NCBI GenBank assembly: GCA_002104935.1
Contig: MCGT01000024.1
Span: forward strand, 333,651 to 397,650
Source of the DNA: Hesseltinella vesiculosa
Lineage: Eukaryota; Mucoromycota; Mucoromycetes; Mucorales; Cunninghamellaceae
Direction of reading: 5' to 3'
DNA length: 64,000 nucleotides
Part shown: one piece after another, positions 12,502 to 22,765 of the stretch
Layout: each line of letters opens with the position of its first letter
Numbering within the stretch: the stretch's first letter is position 1
Translations under genes and position numbers: made by a program
The notes under the pieces: generated by a model
Databases searched by the model: none
What the model saw: the letters and a program-made list of their open reading frames with translations, nothing else
Told to the model about the DNA's origin: nothing

Positions 12502-12644
12502 TTCCTCCTCTCCTCAGATACAGAACAAAAATACATGGAAACCGAGGCTTGGCTAGCCATGGCCGTCGTCGAAACAGAAACGCGACTAGCTTTTTTCTAA
12601 TTTAATAAAAAATACAAAAACGAAGATGATCTAACGAAGGAGCT

Positions 12645-15203
12645 TCAATTGCCAAATTTGGAGTAGAATCCAAAATTAATCCAGTCAACGCCTTGGTCAA
12701 TTAGCTCTTGAGGAATTGGCTCGGCCAAACGGTCGAGCTCTTCAGGTGTAAGAAGCTGTTGCCCCACTGGTGATTCGGGCTCAGGCACCAGGTTCAAAAA
12801 GGCGCTCACTTGTTCATTGGAAAATTCCTGAGAGAGTGAGCCGCCGGCGTCCTGTTGGCCCTGGCTCTTTTTCTGAAGCGATCGCTGGAGCAAGGGTGGG
12901 GAGACATAGTCGTTCATCATGGAGGGCTTGCTGGTGGCATTGGCTTGAAAGTGCTGGCCAAAGCTTGGCAGTTCATTAGCCTCGTCATAGTAAGTCAGGC
13001 ACTCCTTGAAAGCGACGTCTCGAAATTGCTCGTAATAGCCATCAAACTGGGTTTCAAAATAAAAAATCAGTGAGCGCTGACGTTTTTTTTTTCTCATTCC
13101 AAAGCTACCCTGGCATCCAATGCGTCGGACAATGATTGGACAGATATGTCACCGGGATGGAGGGCTGCCCAGGGGTCACGGCAAGAACTGCTTCGGCAGG
13201 TCTTGAGCACCACAAGCAAAGCATTCAGGCGATTTACTAGATTAGTTTCCTTAAAGCTGTTATACACGTTGAAGAGCTCATAGGGGTCATTAGCCAAGTC
13301 AAAGAATTCATGTTCACCAGTACACCACACCGTGTACTTGTCTAGTGGGAAAGGCAGAAGATGAGAAGCATGTATATTTTTTTTCTTTCTATCCTTTACA
13401 GTTGTGTCCTCGGGAAATGATACGGATGGTCTTATACGTATTTGTATCCTTGCCAGTAAACGTCGGCCCGTCGATGCTCCTGATTTTTTAAGAGAAAAAA
13501 AATGTAAGAAGGTGTCTGGGCGGTGGCTGATATCTTACTCGGCAAAAGGAGCCTCCATCCAAAATTCTACAGCAAAGGATTCTTTGGAAGCAGGCTTGGG
13601 ATGGCGGGCAAGATGCTTCGTTAAAGGAAGCACACCTCCATCGACCCACGAGGGAATCTTGTCACTGGCTTTGGCCAATGCCAGCAGCGTGGGACCAATG
13701 TCATGATGGCCACCCAAGGCATCACTGACCTTCCCTTTTCCAATGCCAGGACCTCGTACGATAAAAGGCACTCTGAAAAAAAAAAAAAAAACCTCGTAAG
13801 CGTCGGAGCTTCGGCTTTTTTTTTTGGAAACTCTTACTTGATGTCTTCTTCGTTGCTGCCACACTTTCCGGGGTAGGCACGATGCTGGCCGATATGGTAC
13901 CCATTGTCAGACGTATAAATGACAATGGTGTTGTCCAATTTACCCTGGCGGTCAAGCTCTTTAAACAAGCTGCCGACCATTTCATCTACAGCTTGCAATG
14001 CCCGTAAGCGGTCGCGATACGTCTCATCAAACTCTTTCACCACCGACGCATTTGCCCGATTCAATTGTTTCCAAAATGAGGCAGTCTTTGTTTGAAAACC
14101 AGGGTTAAAATTTGGCGTGCGAGGAACTACAGTGTCCAGGGGGGGGGGGGGGGAAGGGTGAGTTAGGACCGTGACATGATTTCTCCGTTTTTTGTTTTGT
14201 TTTGTTTTGTCCCTGTTCTTTACTTTTAACATCCTTGAATAAATGCGCGTGACGAGCAGCAGGGATAGGAGGAGTACTGACAATGCCATTGGTTCCATCA
14301 AAGGCAAAGTTACTATGGGGCGACATGGGGGCTACCCAGAGGAAAAACGGCTTGTCGCTGTGTTGCTGACGCTTCAAGGCTTGGACAGCCTTTGCGTGAA
14401 CCACGTCAGTTTGGTAAGTATTTTTGTAATGCACAGGCTTCTCCCCATTTGTGGAGAATACCGTCTTAGTGTAAACATATGTGAATGGATCCACAAGCTG
14501 ATCTGAAATGACGAAAAAAAAAAAATGAGCAAGATTGTCGGATTTTTAATCTCCACCCCTCTCAGCCTTTACCTTGATAATCAAATCCTTGGGGTTTGGG
14601 AGCGTTATAGTTGTTGACAGTGTATCCGTTCATGAGCTTGCCTATGTAGTGGGTGTAATACCCAGCCTTTGTAATAATGATATCTTTGAATATAGGCTCA
14701 TTTGAATCGCAGCATCTCTTTTTTTTTTACCCGCTGCATCCACACCGGCAGAGTTTCTTCACCCAGCCCAAGCTGATTATATCTATCATAGCCACCATGA
14801 GGTGCAGACACATGTGTAATGCTACGAAAAAAAAAAAAAACCAGGATGAGAACCTTGTCCTTTTTCTTGAAACCTGCATTACTTTGTGTTATGGGCATAT
14901 TGACTGCGGAGCAACGACACGCGACTTGGACAGCTAGGACAAAAAAAGCGATCAGTCGACTGCGATGCTCATTTCTTGCAAGAAACACACTTACCAAACG
15001 GCTGTAGTAACATAATGGTTGCGAAACACAGTCCCTTGCTGCACCAAGTACTTTTGCACATTGGGCATATAGTCAATCGAATTCAGGAGGGCATCCTGAT
15101 CATCTGTGAAGATAAAGAGGATGTTTGGCTTGTCCTCGGCCGCCTGAGCCTGCCACGCCTGCAATAGTAAATAAGCCGCTGTTCCCAAAATACTCAATCT
15201 CAT
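12645..15203 (-). CDS. Secreted sulfatase, N-acetylglucosamine-6-sulfatase-like
   Basis: Sulfate-ester hydrolase with about ten exons on the minus strand. The start at 15203 gives a signal peptide (MRLSILGTAAYLLLQAWQAQA); an upstream in-frame ATG would add a hydrophobic run and is less likely. Motifs in order: NILFIFTDDQDA (metal-binding Asp pair), CCPSRVSLLR (formylglycine signature C-x-P-S-R), AGYYTHYIGKLMNGY and NAPKPQGFDYQ (typical of glucosamine-6-sulfatases), PMSPHSNFAF, and SDNGYHIGQHRAYPGK. First exons: 15203-14995, 14933-14883, 14821-14731. Intron 1 splits the active-site Cys codon (TG|C). Later exons give FFDLANDPYELFNVYNS, the usual sulfatase C-terminal block, and a low-similarity tail ending FGFYSKFGN. 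All catalytic blocks appear present. The substrate is unknown; extracellular sulfated glycans are an inference. Confidence 0.9.
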
Positions 15204-16105
15204 GCTAAGTGAATAAACAAAAAAGAGAAAGAAAAAAAAACAAAGCAAGTAGGCCAAACGGTATAACATCGTCAAAGCAACACCAATTTCGCTGAAGTTG
15301 CTGAAATGGCATCATCGACTGAGGTTTAATTTAGATTGAGCGGTGTCTTGACGTACAAATTAGTTGCCATGGGAAGGTAGGAAAGAGTATCATCTAAGTT
15401 TTGCCTTGTCGCCGATAATCTCAGATGAGTAGGAGTCATCAAATATGGTGCCATAGTCAACCACCATGTGTGACGGGATGAAATCTGCTGACAAGGCATG
15501 CGCTACTCATGACGGCCTAAACACACGGACAAACATCCAACATGACTAGCAAAACCAGGCACTTACACTAAGGGTGTCCCCAATGCAAATTTGAGATGAA
15601 TTTAGCTGATCAATTGTTGGCTGGTCAAACCACACTTTTTTTTTCTTTTCTAGGGACGATAACGCAGCGCACGGATGGTATAATATGATTAGCTGCTCTT
15701 CGTTGCAGTCGCCCCTTCAATTACAGCACCGGTGCACCTCAGTGACAAAGGATGAACTTGCTACTACTCTCCTTTTTTTTTCGCATTTAACCGGGCGGGC
15801 GTAATGAACGAATCAAGCGCAGCGGTTGGCAAGGACGACTTGTTCTTTTCTAGCATTCGATGATTTTGACTTTGGGAGCAAAGTTATTCGTTGGCAAAAG
15901 AAAGGTAGGTCATGGTTGAATATCAGTTGTGTGTGTCGTAAAGAGGAGGGAGCTGTCTTTGCTTTTCTCGAAGTCTCGAATTGCGTCAAAGAAACATGAC
16001 AGGCGATCTTTTCTAAGGCTTTATTCTACAAATGGATGTGACGACAATTATGTACTTTGGGAAGGGAGGATGCTGAAGAAGTGGTGGGAGCGCGGATATC
16101 GGGGA
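15204..16105. other. Intergenic, no gene seen
   Basis: Region between the sulfatase start and the 3' end of the S12m gene. It contains poly-T tracts. A 68-codon plus-strand frame at 15929-16135 runs antisense into the S12m 3' exon and is not convincing. Confidence 0.5.
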
Positions 16106-16692
16106 CTATTCGTTCTTGGTAGGCTTTTTGGCTAAGAAGAAAAAGAAGGTGAGCTCAAAATGGTAAAAAAAAAAAAGGGGGGGAGGGGCTTTTGAGGCTT
16201 ACTGCCATATTTGCTGCGAGAGGTGGTTCGGCTGGCCACGCCTTGAAGATCCAGGGCACCACGGACCAAATGGTATCGCACACCAGGAAGATCGGGAACA
16301 CGACCACCACGAACAAGGACGACAGAATGTTCCTGCAAGTTGTGACCTTCACCAGGGATATAAGCTGACACCACACGGCCATTTGTCAATTTGACACGAG
16401 CGACTTTTCGTTGGGCTGAGTTAGGCTTCTTGGGCTTGGTTGTATAGACCTTGTTGCACACACCCTTTCGTTGATAGTTGCCTTCCAAGGCAGGCACCTT
16501 GCTCAACTTGACTTTTGATTTACGGCATTTGCGCATCACTTGATTGAGAGTTGCCATGCCGGAGGCTTGCTGTTGCCATAAAGGTTGAGCGATTGGCTTC
16601 AGTTGGCTGAGGATGCGACTGTTGGTTTGTTGCAAAGGTCGTTGTGTCAGAGGTCGAAGTGCTCCTTTCAAAATCGTACCGAATCCAAACAT
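16106..16692 (-). CDS. MRPS12: Mitochondrial small-subunit ribosomal protein uS12m
   Basis: Two exons, 16692-16203 and 16131-16106, encode 171 residues. About 45 N-terminal residues rich in Gln, Leu and Arg form a likely mitochondrial presequence. The bacterial-type S12 body follows: [28 protein letters not shown] with the conserved PNSA loop, the decoding-centre block [20 protein letters not shown], and [15 protein letters not shown]. The tiny second exon supplies the basic end TKKPTKNE, completing the RSKYGTKKP C-terminus expected of S12; reading through the intron would give an atypical tail. S12 monitors codon-anticodon pairing in the mitoribosome. The gene is divergent from RAT1. Confidence 0.93.
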
Positions 16693-16844
16693 GGTGGCTC
16701 TTAAAAAAAAAAAAAAGAAAAGGTGCTTTTTTTTATTTTTCTTGTTTCCAAGAGGGAAACCAGTCACTGGAGTCTTTAAACTCAGTGCGTACGAATTTCT
16801 GCAATTTCCTTTCTTTTTCACTTTCTTTTTTTTTTTTTCGTCCA
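16693..16844. promoter_or_regulatory. Divergent promoter between S12m and RAT1
   Basis: The two start codons lie only 152 bp apart on opposite strands, so this segment must hold both 5' UTRs and promoters. It contains several T-rich and A-rich runs but no TATA element or factor site that I can name. Confidence 0.5.
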
Positions 16845-19800
16845 ATGGGTGTTCCAGCATTCTTTAGGTAAGGAGATCGCCGTCCAGTCATGAGCAGGAT
16901 TGTCTGTCGTCCATGGTCCTAATGAACACTTGTTTATGTTAAAATGTCTTGTTCTTCTGTAGATGGTTAGCAGATAAGTTTCCAAAAACCTGCAGCCCAG
17001 TCGTCGAAGAGTACGGCAAAACAATCAATGGCACCTATATTCCTGTTGACACCACGCAACCCAATCCCAATGGTGAGGAGTTTGATAACTTATATCTCGA
17101 CATGAACGGTATTATCCATCCCTGCTGTCACCCTGAAGATAAGGTAAGTAGGAAAAAGTATGCACCAGTGCATGTCCTCTGACCACCTTTTTATTGTCAT
17201 GCCAGCCTGCTCCAAGCACCGAAGATGAAATGATCCTTGATATTTTTGCCTACATTGATCGTATTGTGAACATGGTGCGCCCCCGCAAAGTTTTATATAT
17301 GGCCATTGGTAAAAACGAGAGACAAATGGTCAGATGTCAGGTTACTGAGTGCTGCCCTTTTTTTTAGACGGCGTGGCTCCTCGTGCAAAAATGAATCAGC
17401 AACGGTCCCGCCGTTTCCGAGCCTCTCAACTTGCAGAAATTGAACGCCAGGCTGCGGAAAAGGTGCGAAAGGATTTGGCTAGTAAGTGTTTCTATTCCGT
17501 GTATGGGAGACAAGCACCGTATAACCTCCTATTTTTTTTTTACTACGAAATAGTTATTGGTCAAGAAGACCAGTTCCCTGAAAAGAAGGCCCACTTTGAT
17601 TCCAACTGTATCACTCCAGGCACCCCTTTCATGGCCCGACTTGCCACCTGTTTGCGCTATCACATTGCCGAAAGGCAAAACTCTGACCCCCTTTGGAAGA
17701 ACGTAAGTCTTGCCTTTGAACATGACTGCGCCATGCTAACGTTTTTTTTTCCTACTCACAGCTCAAGGTCATTCTTTCCGACGCCACTGTTCCTGGTGAA
17801 GGTGAACACAAGGTGATGGAATTCATTCGTGTTCAACGCACTCGCCCCGAACATGACGCCAACACTTCCCATGTCATGTATGGTCTAGTAAGTCTGTAAA
17901 ATGACAAAAGACGATGCGCTGACCTCTTGCACTTTCCACGTATAGGACGCTGATTTGATCATGCTTGCTCTCGCCACCCATGAACCTCATTTCAAAATTT
18001 TACGTGAAGATGTAATGATCAAGAATGCCAAAGAGAAGAAGTGCGATATTTGCCACAAAGGTGGCCACTCCACCACTGAATGCCGAGGTGAATACAAAAA
18101 TCGACAAACCTCGGTCGTTTGTAACCCCTTTTTTTTATCTGTTCGTAGCCAACGCCAATGCGTCTGCGGCAGCTGGTGCCAACGTGGACTTCTCTGTGTT
18201 TGAAAGGTCGGAGGAGGAAAAGCTAGCCGAAAACAAACCATATGTCTTTTTACATGTGGGTGCTTTGCGTGAGTATCTCGAGCAAGCTTTGAAGTTTGAT
18301 GTGCCTGGCCTGACCTTTGACTTTGAACGCGCTGTCGACGACTGGGTCTTTATGTGCTTCTTTGTCGGCAACGATTTCTTACCTCATCTGCCTTCGCTGG
18401 AAATCCGTGACGGAGCCATCAGCACCCTGAGCATCTTGTGGAAACAATGTATGCCTATGATGGGTGGCTACATGACTCAAAATGGACAGGTAAGTCTCTC
18501 CCTCTCTCCGTGCGCAGCACTTACTTTTTTTTTTTTTTTAATCCTAGGTCGACCTTAAGCGTGTACAGATCCTCGCCACCGAACTTGGCAAGATGGAGGA
18601 TTCGATTTTTGTCGAAAGAAGACAAAGTATGCTAAAATAGAGGACAGACCCCTTGCACGGACTCACACTTTTCATTTTTTACAGAGGAAGAACGGCGCCA
18701 ACGCAACTTCAAGAGGAGAAAGTTGGAAAACGAACAACGCAAGAATCAAAACAAATCCCAAGCCGCCCCTGCCACTGGCCCTGAATTCACCTTTGCTGAT
18801 TTTGCCGCCGCTCCCGTCAATGACCCCAATGCTGGTATTTCCAATGTCGATGTGGTACGAAATCGTGCTGCCTTGCGCATGGCTGGTAATAATCAATCAG
18901 TCGCTGCCTCTCTGAAGGCTGAGCTGATGGAAGACGACGACAGCGACGCTCCCCGTGGCACCAAACGCAAGGTCGATGACGAAACCCCTGACGAAAGCAA
19001 CGCCGATGACGATGATGAATCCGGCGTCGACAATGCCGAACAAACGGATCTGATCGCCCGAGGCAAAGCCATTTTGGACAAGATGGCTGCCGACAAAAAA
19101 GCCAAGGAAGATGCTGCACGCGACCGAGAACCTGACGATGCCGTCCGTTTGTGGGAAACCGGCTGGAAGGAACGCTACTACGAAACCAAGTTTGGTCTCC
19201 GCATCGAAGATCAGGATGAAATCAACGAGTATGTGCATCCAACAACGCAAGATAAAGAGTACATGCTCACATTTTTTTTTAGCGTTGTTAAATCATACTG
19301 CGAAGGTCTCTGCTGGGTCTTTGCTTACTACTACACGGTAAGTTGGCCAACAGTTGGTTCAGAGCCAAAGCTTATCTATTTTTTTTTTGTAGGGATGTGT
19401 GTCTTGGTCGTGGTATTACCCCTATTACTACGCTCCTATGGCTTCGGATTTCAGGGACATTGATAAGTTTGATATCAAGTTTGAGCTTAACGCACCTTTG
19501 AATCCATTTGAACAATTGATGGGTGTGCTCCCTGCCGCCAGGTAAAAGAGTACTGGGCCAGAACGAAGAAATGAAAGTCTTACCTTTTTTTTTTATCCAG
19601 TCGTGATCACATTCCAAAGCCCTTCCATGCCTTGATGACTGAAGATGACTCGCCTATTATAGACTTTTACCCTACTGAATTCGATGTCGATATGGATGGC
19701 AAGAAGTGGGAATGGCAAGGTAGGCAAGGAAAAAAAAAAAAAAAAAAGTGCCAGCTATGAATACACACTCATTCACTTGTTTAATGGCCCCCACTAGGTG

Positions 19801-20929
19801 TTGTCAAGCTTCCTTTTATTACCACAGACCGACTGTTGACTGCCATGGAAACTGTATATGATCAATTATCTGAAGAAGAAAGGATACGTAACTCCCTGGG
19901 CTCCGAATACTTGTTTATCTCTGACGTGCACAAGGCCTACGATAGCATCAGCACTGTCTATGCCAAACGAGACACCAAAGATCATTTGAAGTTGGACGGT
20001 CGACTCACCGATGGTTTGACCGGCAGTGTGGACAAGGATGAGGACTGTATCCCTGGCAGCACCTTCCGAACCCCATTACCTGAACAAGGCTTGGATGACA
20101 TTGCCAACGATCGCTCCATGAGGTATGCCGAGAAAAAGAACATAGAGCGGCGTGGTAACCTTGTATTCTTAGTGTCGTGTATTTGCTGCCAGAAATACCC
20201 AGCGGCTACAAGTTCAAGTCGGCTCTTCTACCAAAGGTGAAATTACGACCTTCCGTATTGTCATATGATGACCTGAAGATGGCCACGTTTGAAAAGATCG
20301 AAAGACGCCGACAACACCATCACAATCAAGGCTGGACTCCTCAAATCCAACACATGGAAGAATATCGTGATTAGTAAGTGGGAAGACAAAAGGGATGACA
20401 CGTGCTCCATCGTGTGTTAATGAAACAGATCTAATCGTTTATTTCTTGCAGTAACAACAAATTTCCTAGACGTGGCGGACGAGGTCGCGGTGGCCACTAT
20501 AACAATGAAGGCTCAAGGTACTCGACTGGTTATGAAAGCTACGGCCAATACAACCAATACCAACAGGGCGGCTACAACCAAGGCGGCTACGACCAAGGGT
20601 AAAAGTGAAAATAGGAGAAAAAAAAAAGACTGACATGTCCTCTTTCATTTTCTAGCGGCTACCGTCAAGGCTATGGCCAACAGCAAGGATATGGCGGAGG
20701 CTATCAAGGCTATGGTTCGCAGCAAGGACACCAAGGTTATCAACAGTACGGCTATCAGCAACAAGGCTCTCAACAAGGCTACCAAGGCTATCAGCAGCAA
20801 GGCTATCAACACCAAGGCTACCAACAGCAGGGCCAATATAGCAACTATAATAACCGCGGCCGTGGTGGCCATCAGTCTCGGGGTAGTTACCAACAATACG
20901 GAAACCGTGGCTCCGGTCGAAGGTACTAG
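16845..20929 (+). CDS. RAT1: Nuclear 5'-3' exoribonuclease Rat1/Xrn2
   Basis: Degrades 5'-monophosphate RNA in the nucleus and drives torpedo termination of RNA polymerase II. More than ten exons; exon 1 (16845-16867) encodes MGVPAFF and joins to RWLADKFPK. The XRN N-terminal nuclease follows: [73 protein letters not shown], and [21 protein letters not shown], so the acidic metal ligands are present. The CCHC knuckle [14 protein letters not shown] (about 18040-18085) is the Rat1/Xrn2-specific insertion that separates it from cytoplasmic Xrn1. [16 protein letters not shown] and the GVLPAAS block follow. The C-terminus (about 20466-20926) is a low-complexity Gly/Gln/Tyr/Arg tract with RGRGG motifs, much longer than in yeast and prion-like in composition. 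Confidence 0.94.
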
Positions 20930-21052
20930 ATCTTCAGTTCACACTTTCACAGCAGTAAAAATAAAAAAAAAGCTTCATTCCAATCAATGAAACATTCCAC
21001 TATGGCAAAAAAATAAAACGCCGTTACCAATCAGAACTTATGTAAGTATTGG
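20930..21052. other. RAT1 3' flank
   Basis: Contains AATAAA-like A-rich motifs (about 20955-21015) that may serve RAT1 polyadenylation. Nothing else is seen before the minus-strand relic. Confidence 0.35.
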
Positions 21053-21055
21053 CTA

Positions 21056-21905
21056 AAAGCACCATTTACCGGATAAAAGCATTAAACACGTTCTTGCCAG
21101 GGTTGCTTTGGGTAGTAAAAAAAAAAAAAAATAAAAGCTTAGTGGTGGGAGTTGGGGGGCGTCGGCATGGGCAAAAGGCCAAGGGGCGTTGCTTGTGTTG
21201 GAAAAAGTGTTGACCAATGGAGACCATGTTGCAGGTGCCATGACATCCCGGTCGAAGATGGCTGCACAAGAAGGGCACCGCAGAAGTCCATAAATCTTGC
21301 TGCTATTGATGACCGGATTTTTCGTTGGGCCATGGCAAACAGAGCAGAGCTGCATGAAGAAAAAAGAAGTGAGTCACCTCGTTGCTGTTGACCTGCTTTT
21401 TTTTTTTTTTACTCACCTTGCGGAAAAGGATGTTCTTGTTGCAGGCGCTAGTCGACTCTATGTTGCGCTTCAAAGCGAGCTTGAACGGCTGCTGGACGGC
21501 ATCTTCAAAGCTTTTTTTTTAAGGTGTAGCGCTCACCACCTGGCATCCTTTCGTTGATATAATGCTTCTTGTTCAGGCAAGGAAAGGGCAGAGACGGCTA
21601 GCTGACGAACAGTGTCCCATTTGGCCGCATGTGGCACACGGTCCCACAGCATCAGGGTTTCGCTCATCTTCTTGGCGCTGCCGTCTCCCCTCGGCGCGAT
21701 CGTTTTGTTCCTGGGCACGTCGTTGTGGAGTGGGCCAAGTTTCCCGTCCTACGAAAATGGATAAAGAAAAAGACATGATGGAAGTGATGGATCACTTACG
21801 TTGACGAGAGAGTTTTGCTTGTGACCAAACAGTATGGGTCTGTTCGGTGGTCATCCAAGTTTGATCCAACAGATCAGGCAATGCGATGGCATCAGGGAAA
21901 GATAG
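21056..21905 (-). pseudogene. Degenerate Fanzor/TnpB-like ORF relic
   Basis: Read on the minus strand, spliced pieces give an upstream segment ending in a zinc-knuckle-like GPCATCGQMGHCSSASRLCP (about 21640-21590). Downstream is LCSVCHGPTKNP, a 19-residue gap between Cys pairs, then LLRCPSCAAIFDRDVMAPA (about 21350-21220). The spacing CxxC-x19-CxxC-x4-DRDxxA matches the zinc ribbon and last RuvC motif (DRDxNAA) of TnpB and eukaryotic Fanzor nucleases; the usual Asn and second Ala are replaced by Met and Pro. Between the two pieces are frame changes (near 21580-21530) and no room for RuvC-I/II, so the catalytic core is deleted. It is unlikely to be functional. Assignment comes from motif spacing only. 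Confidence 0.5.
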
Positions 21906-22765
21906 GAAATGTGCAAAAGAAAAAGATAGAAAAAAAAGAATCGCGTGTTGCGGAGATCAAACCATTGGCAATGCCGGTGAGAATGACCGCCAATCACACC
22001 CTTGACCCTTTTTTACTATTCCTTTCTATTTATAAAAATGAATCAACATACCATCAAAGATAAAGGTAGCACCTTTTGTATCTCTACTGTACATTATACT
22101 CTCTTTCTTAGATAAAAGGAAGCCTGACATGCCCAGCAAAAAGAGGCAAGCACGGCCAAGTAAGCCACGGGAAGTCAACACCAATCACGGCAAAAAAATT
22201 GGTTACTTCAGTGTCTTCACCATCTACCGTCCAAATCAAAGCGCTTGATTGTCCAATCCCTTCGCAAGCAAGAGCCAAACGACCCCGCCATGATTAAGCT
22301 TTCCCACGATGCTGAACTAATGGATGGAAAACGCCTCGCTGTCACCAATCGTAAGGCCCTCTGTCATTTTAATCTTCGTCATCCTCAGGAAAAAAAAATG
22401 CTCCAGGGCGAAAAAAAAAATTGCGTCTATCCATATCATTATTCCAATGGCATGCGCATGCCTCTCCCTATGCCTTGCCATGTTTATACCGTATATAAAT
22501 CCGAGGTGGTATGGTAAGCTTCCGTTGTAGAAAGAAGCGACGAATTCTATTCTGAAAACGGATCATATTAGTGCGCTTAGAAGCGTAAATACAGTTGGCT
22601 TTTTGGTTGGTTGCGCTGTTTTCTTCTTTTCGATTTTGCCATGGTGTTCATGCAAGCGGAGATTTTTTTTCCATTGGCCTGCCTTTTTTTTTTTTCCACC
22701 CGCCCTCCTTTTTTCCCTTGTTGTTGTTGAATTCATCTTTTACTATAGCATGAGCAGTATTCACC
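21906..22765. other. Intergenic, one weak small ORF
   Basis: A basic reading frame beginning at about 22129 (MPSKKRQARPSKPRE) and a second at 22245 could be exons of a small gene, but I found no convincing splice between them and no domain. T-rich tracts precede the cyclase start. Treated as probably non-coding. Confidence 0.35.

Noticed and set aside
15929..16135. Plus-strand ORF of 68 codons
   Set aside because: Runs antisense into the S12m terminal exon and lacks any domain or splice partner.
21533..21718. ORF starting MPRNKTIAPRGDG as a separate protein
   Set aside because: The alternative frame of the same exon carries the zinc-knuckle Cys residues and joins in phase to the upstream exon.
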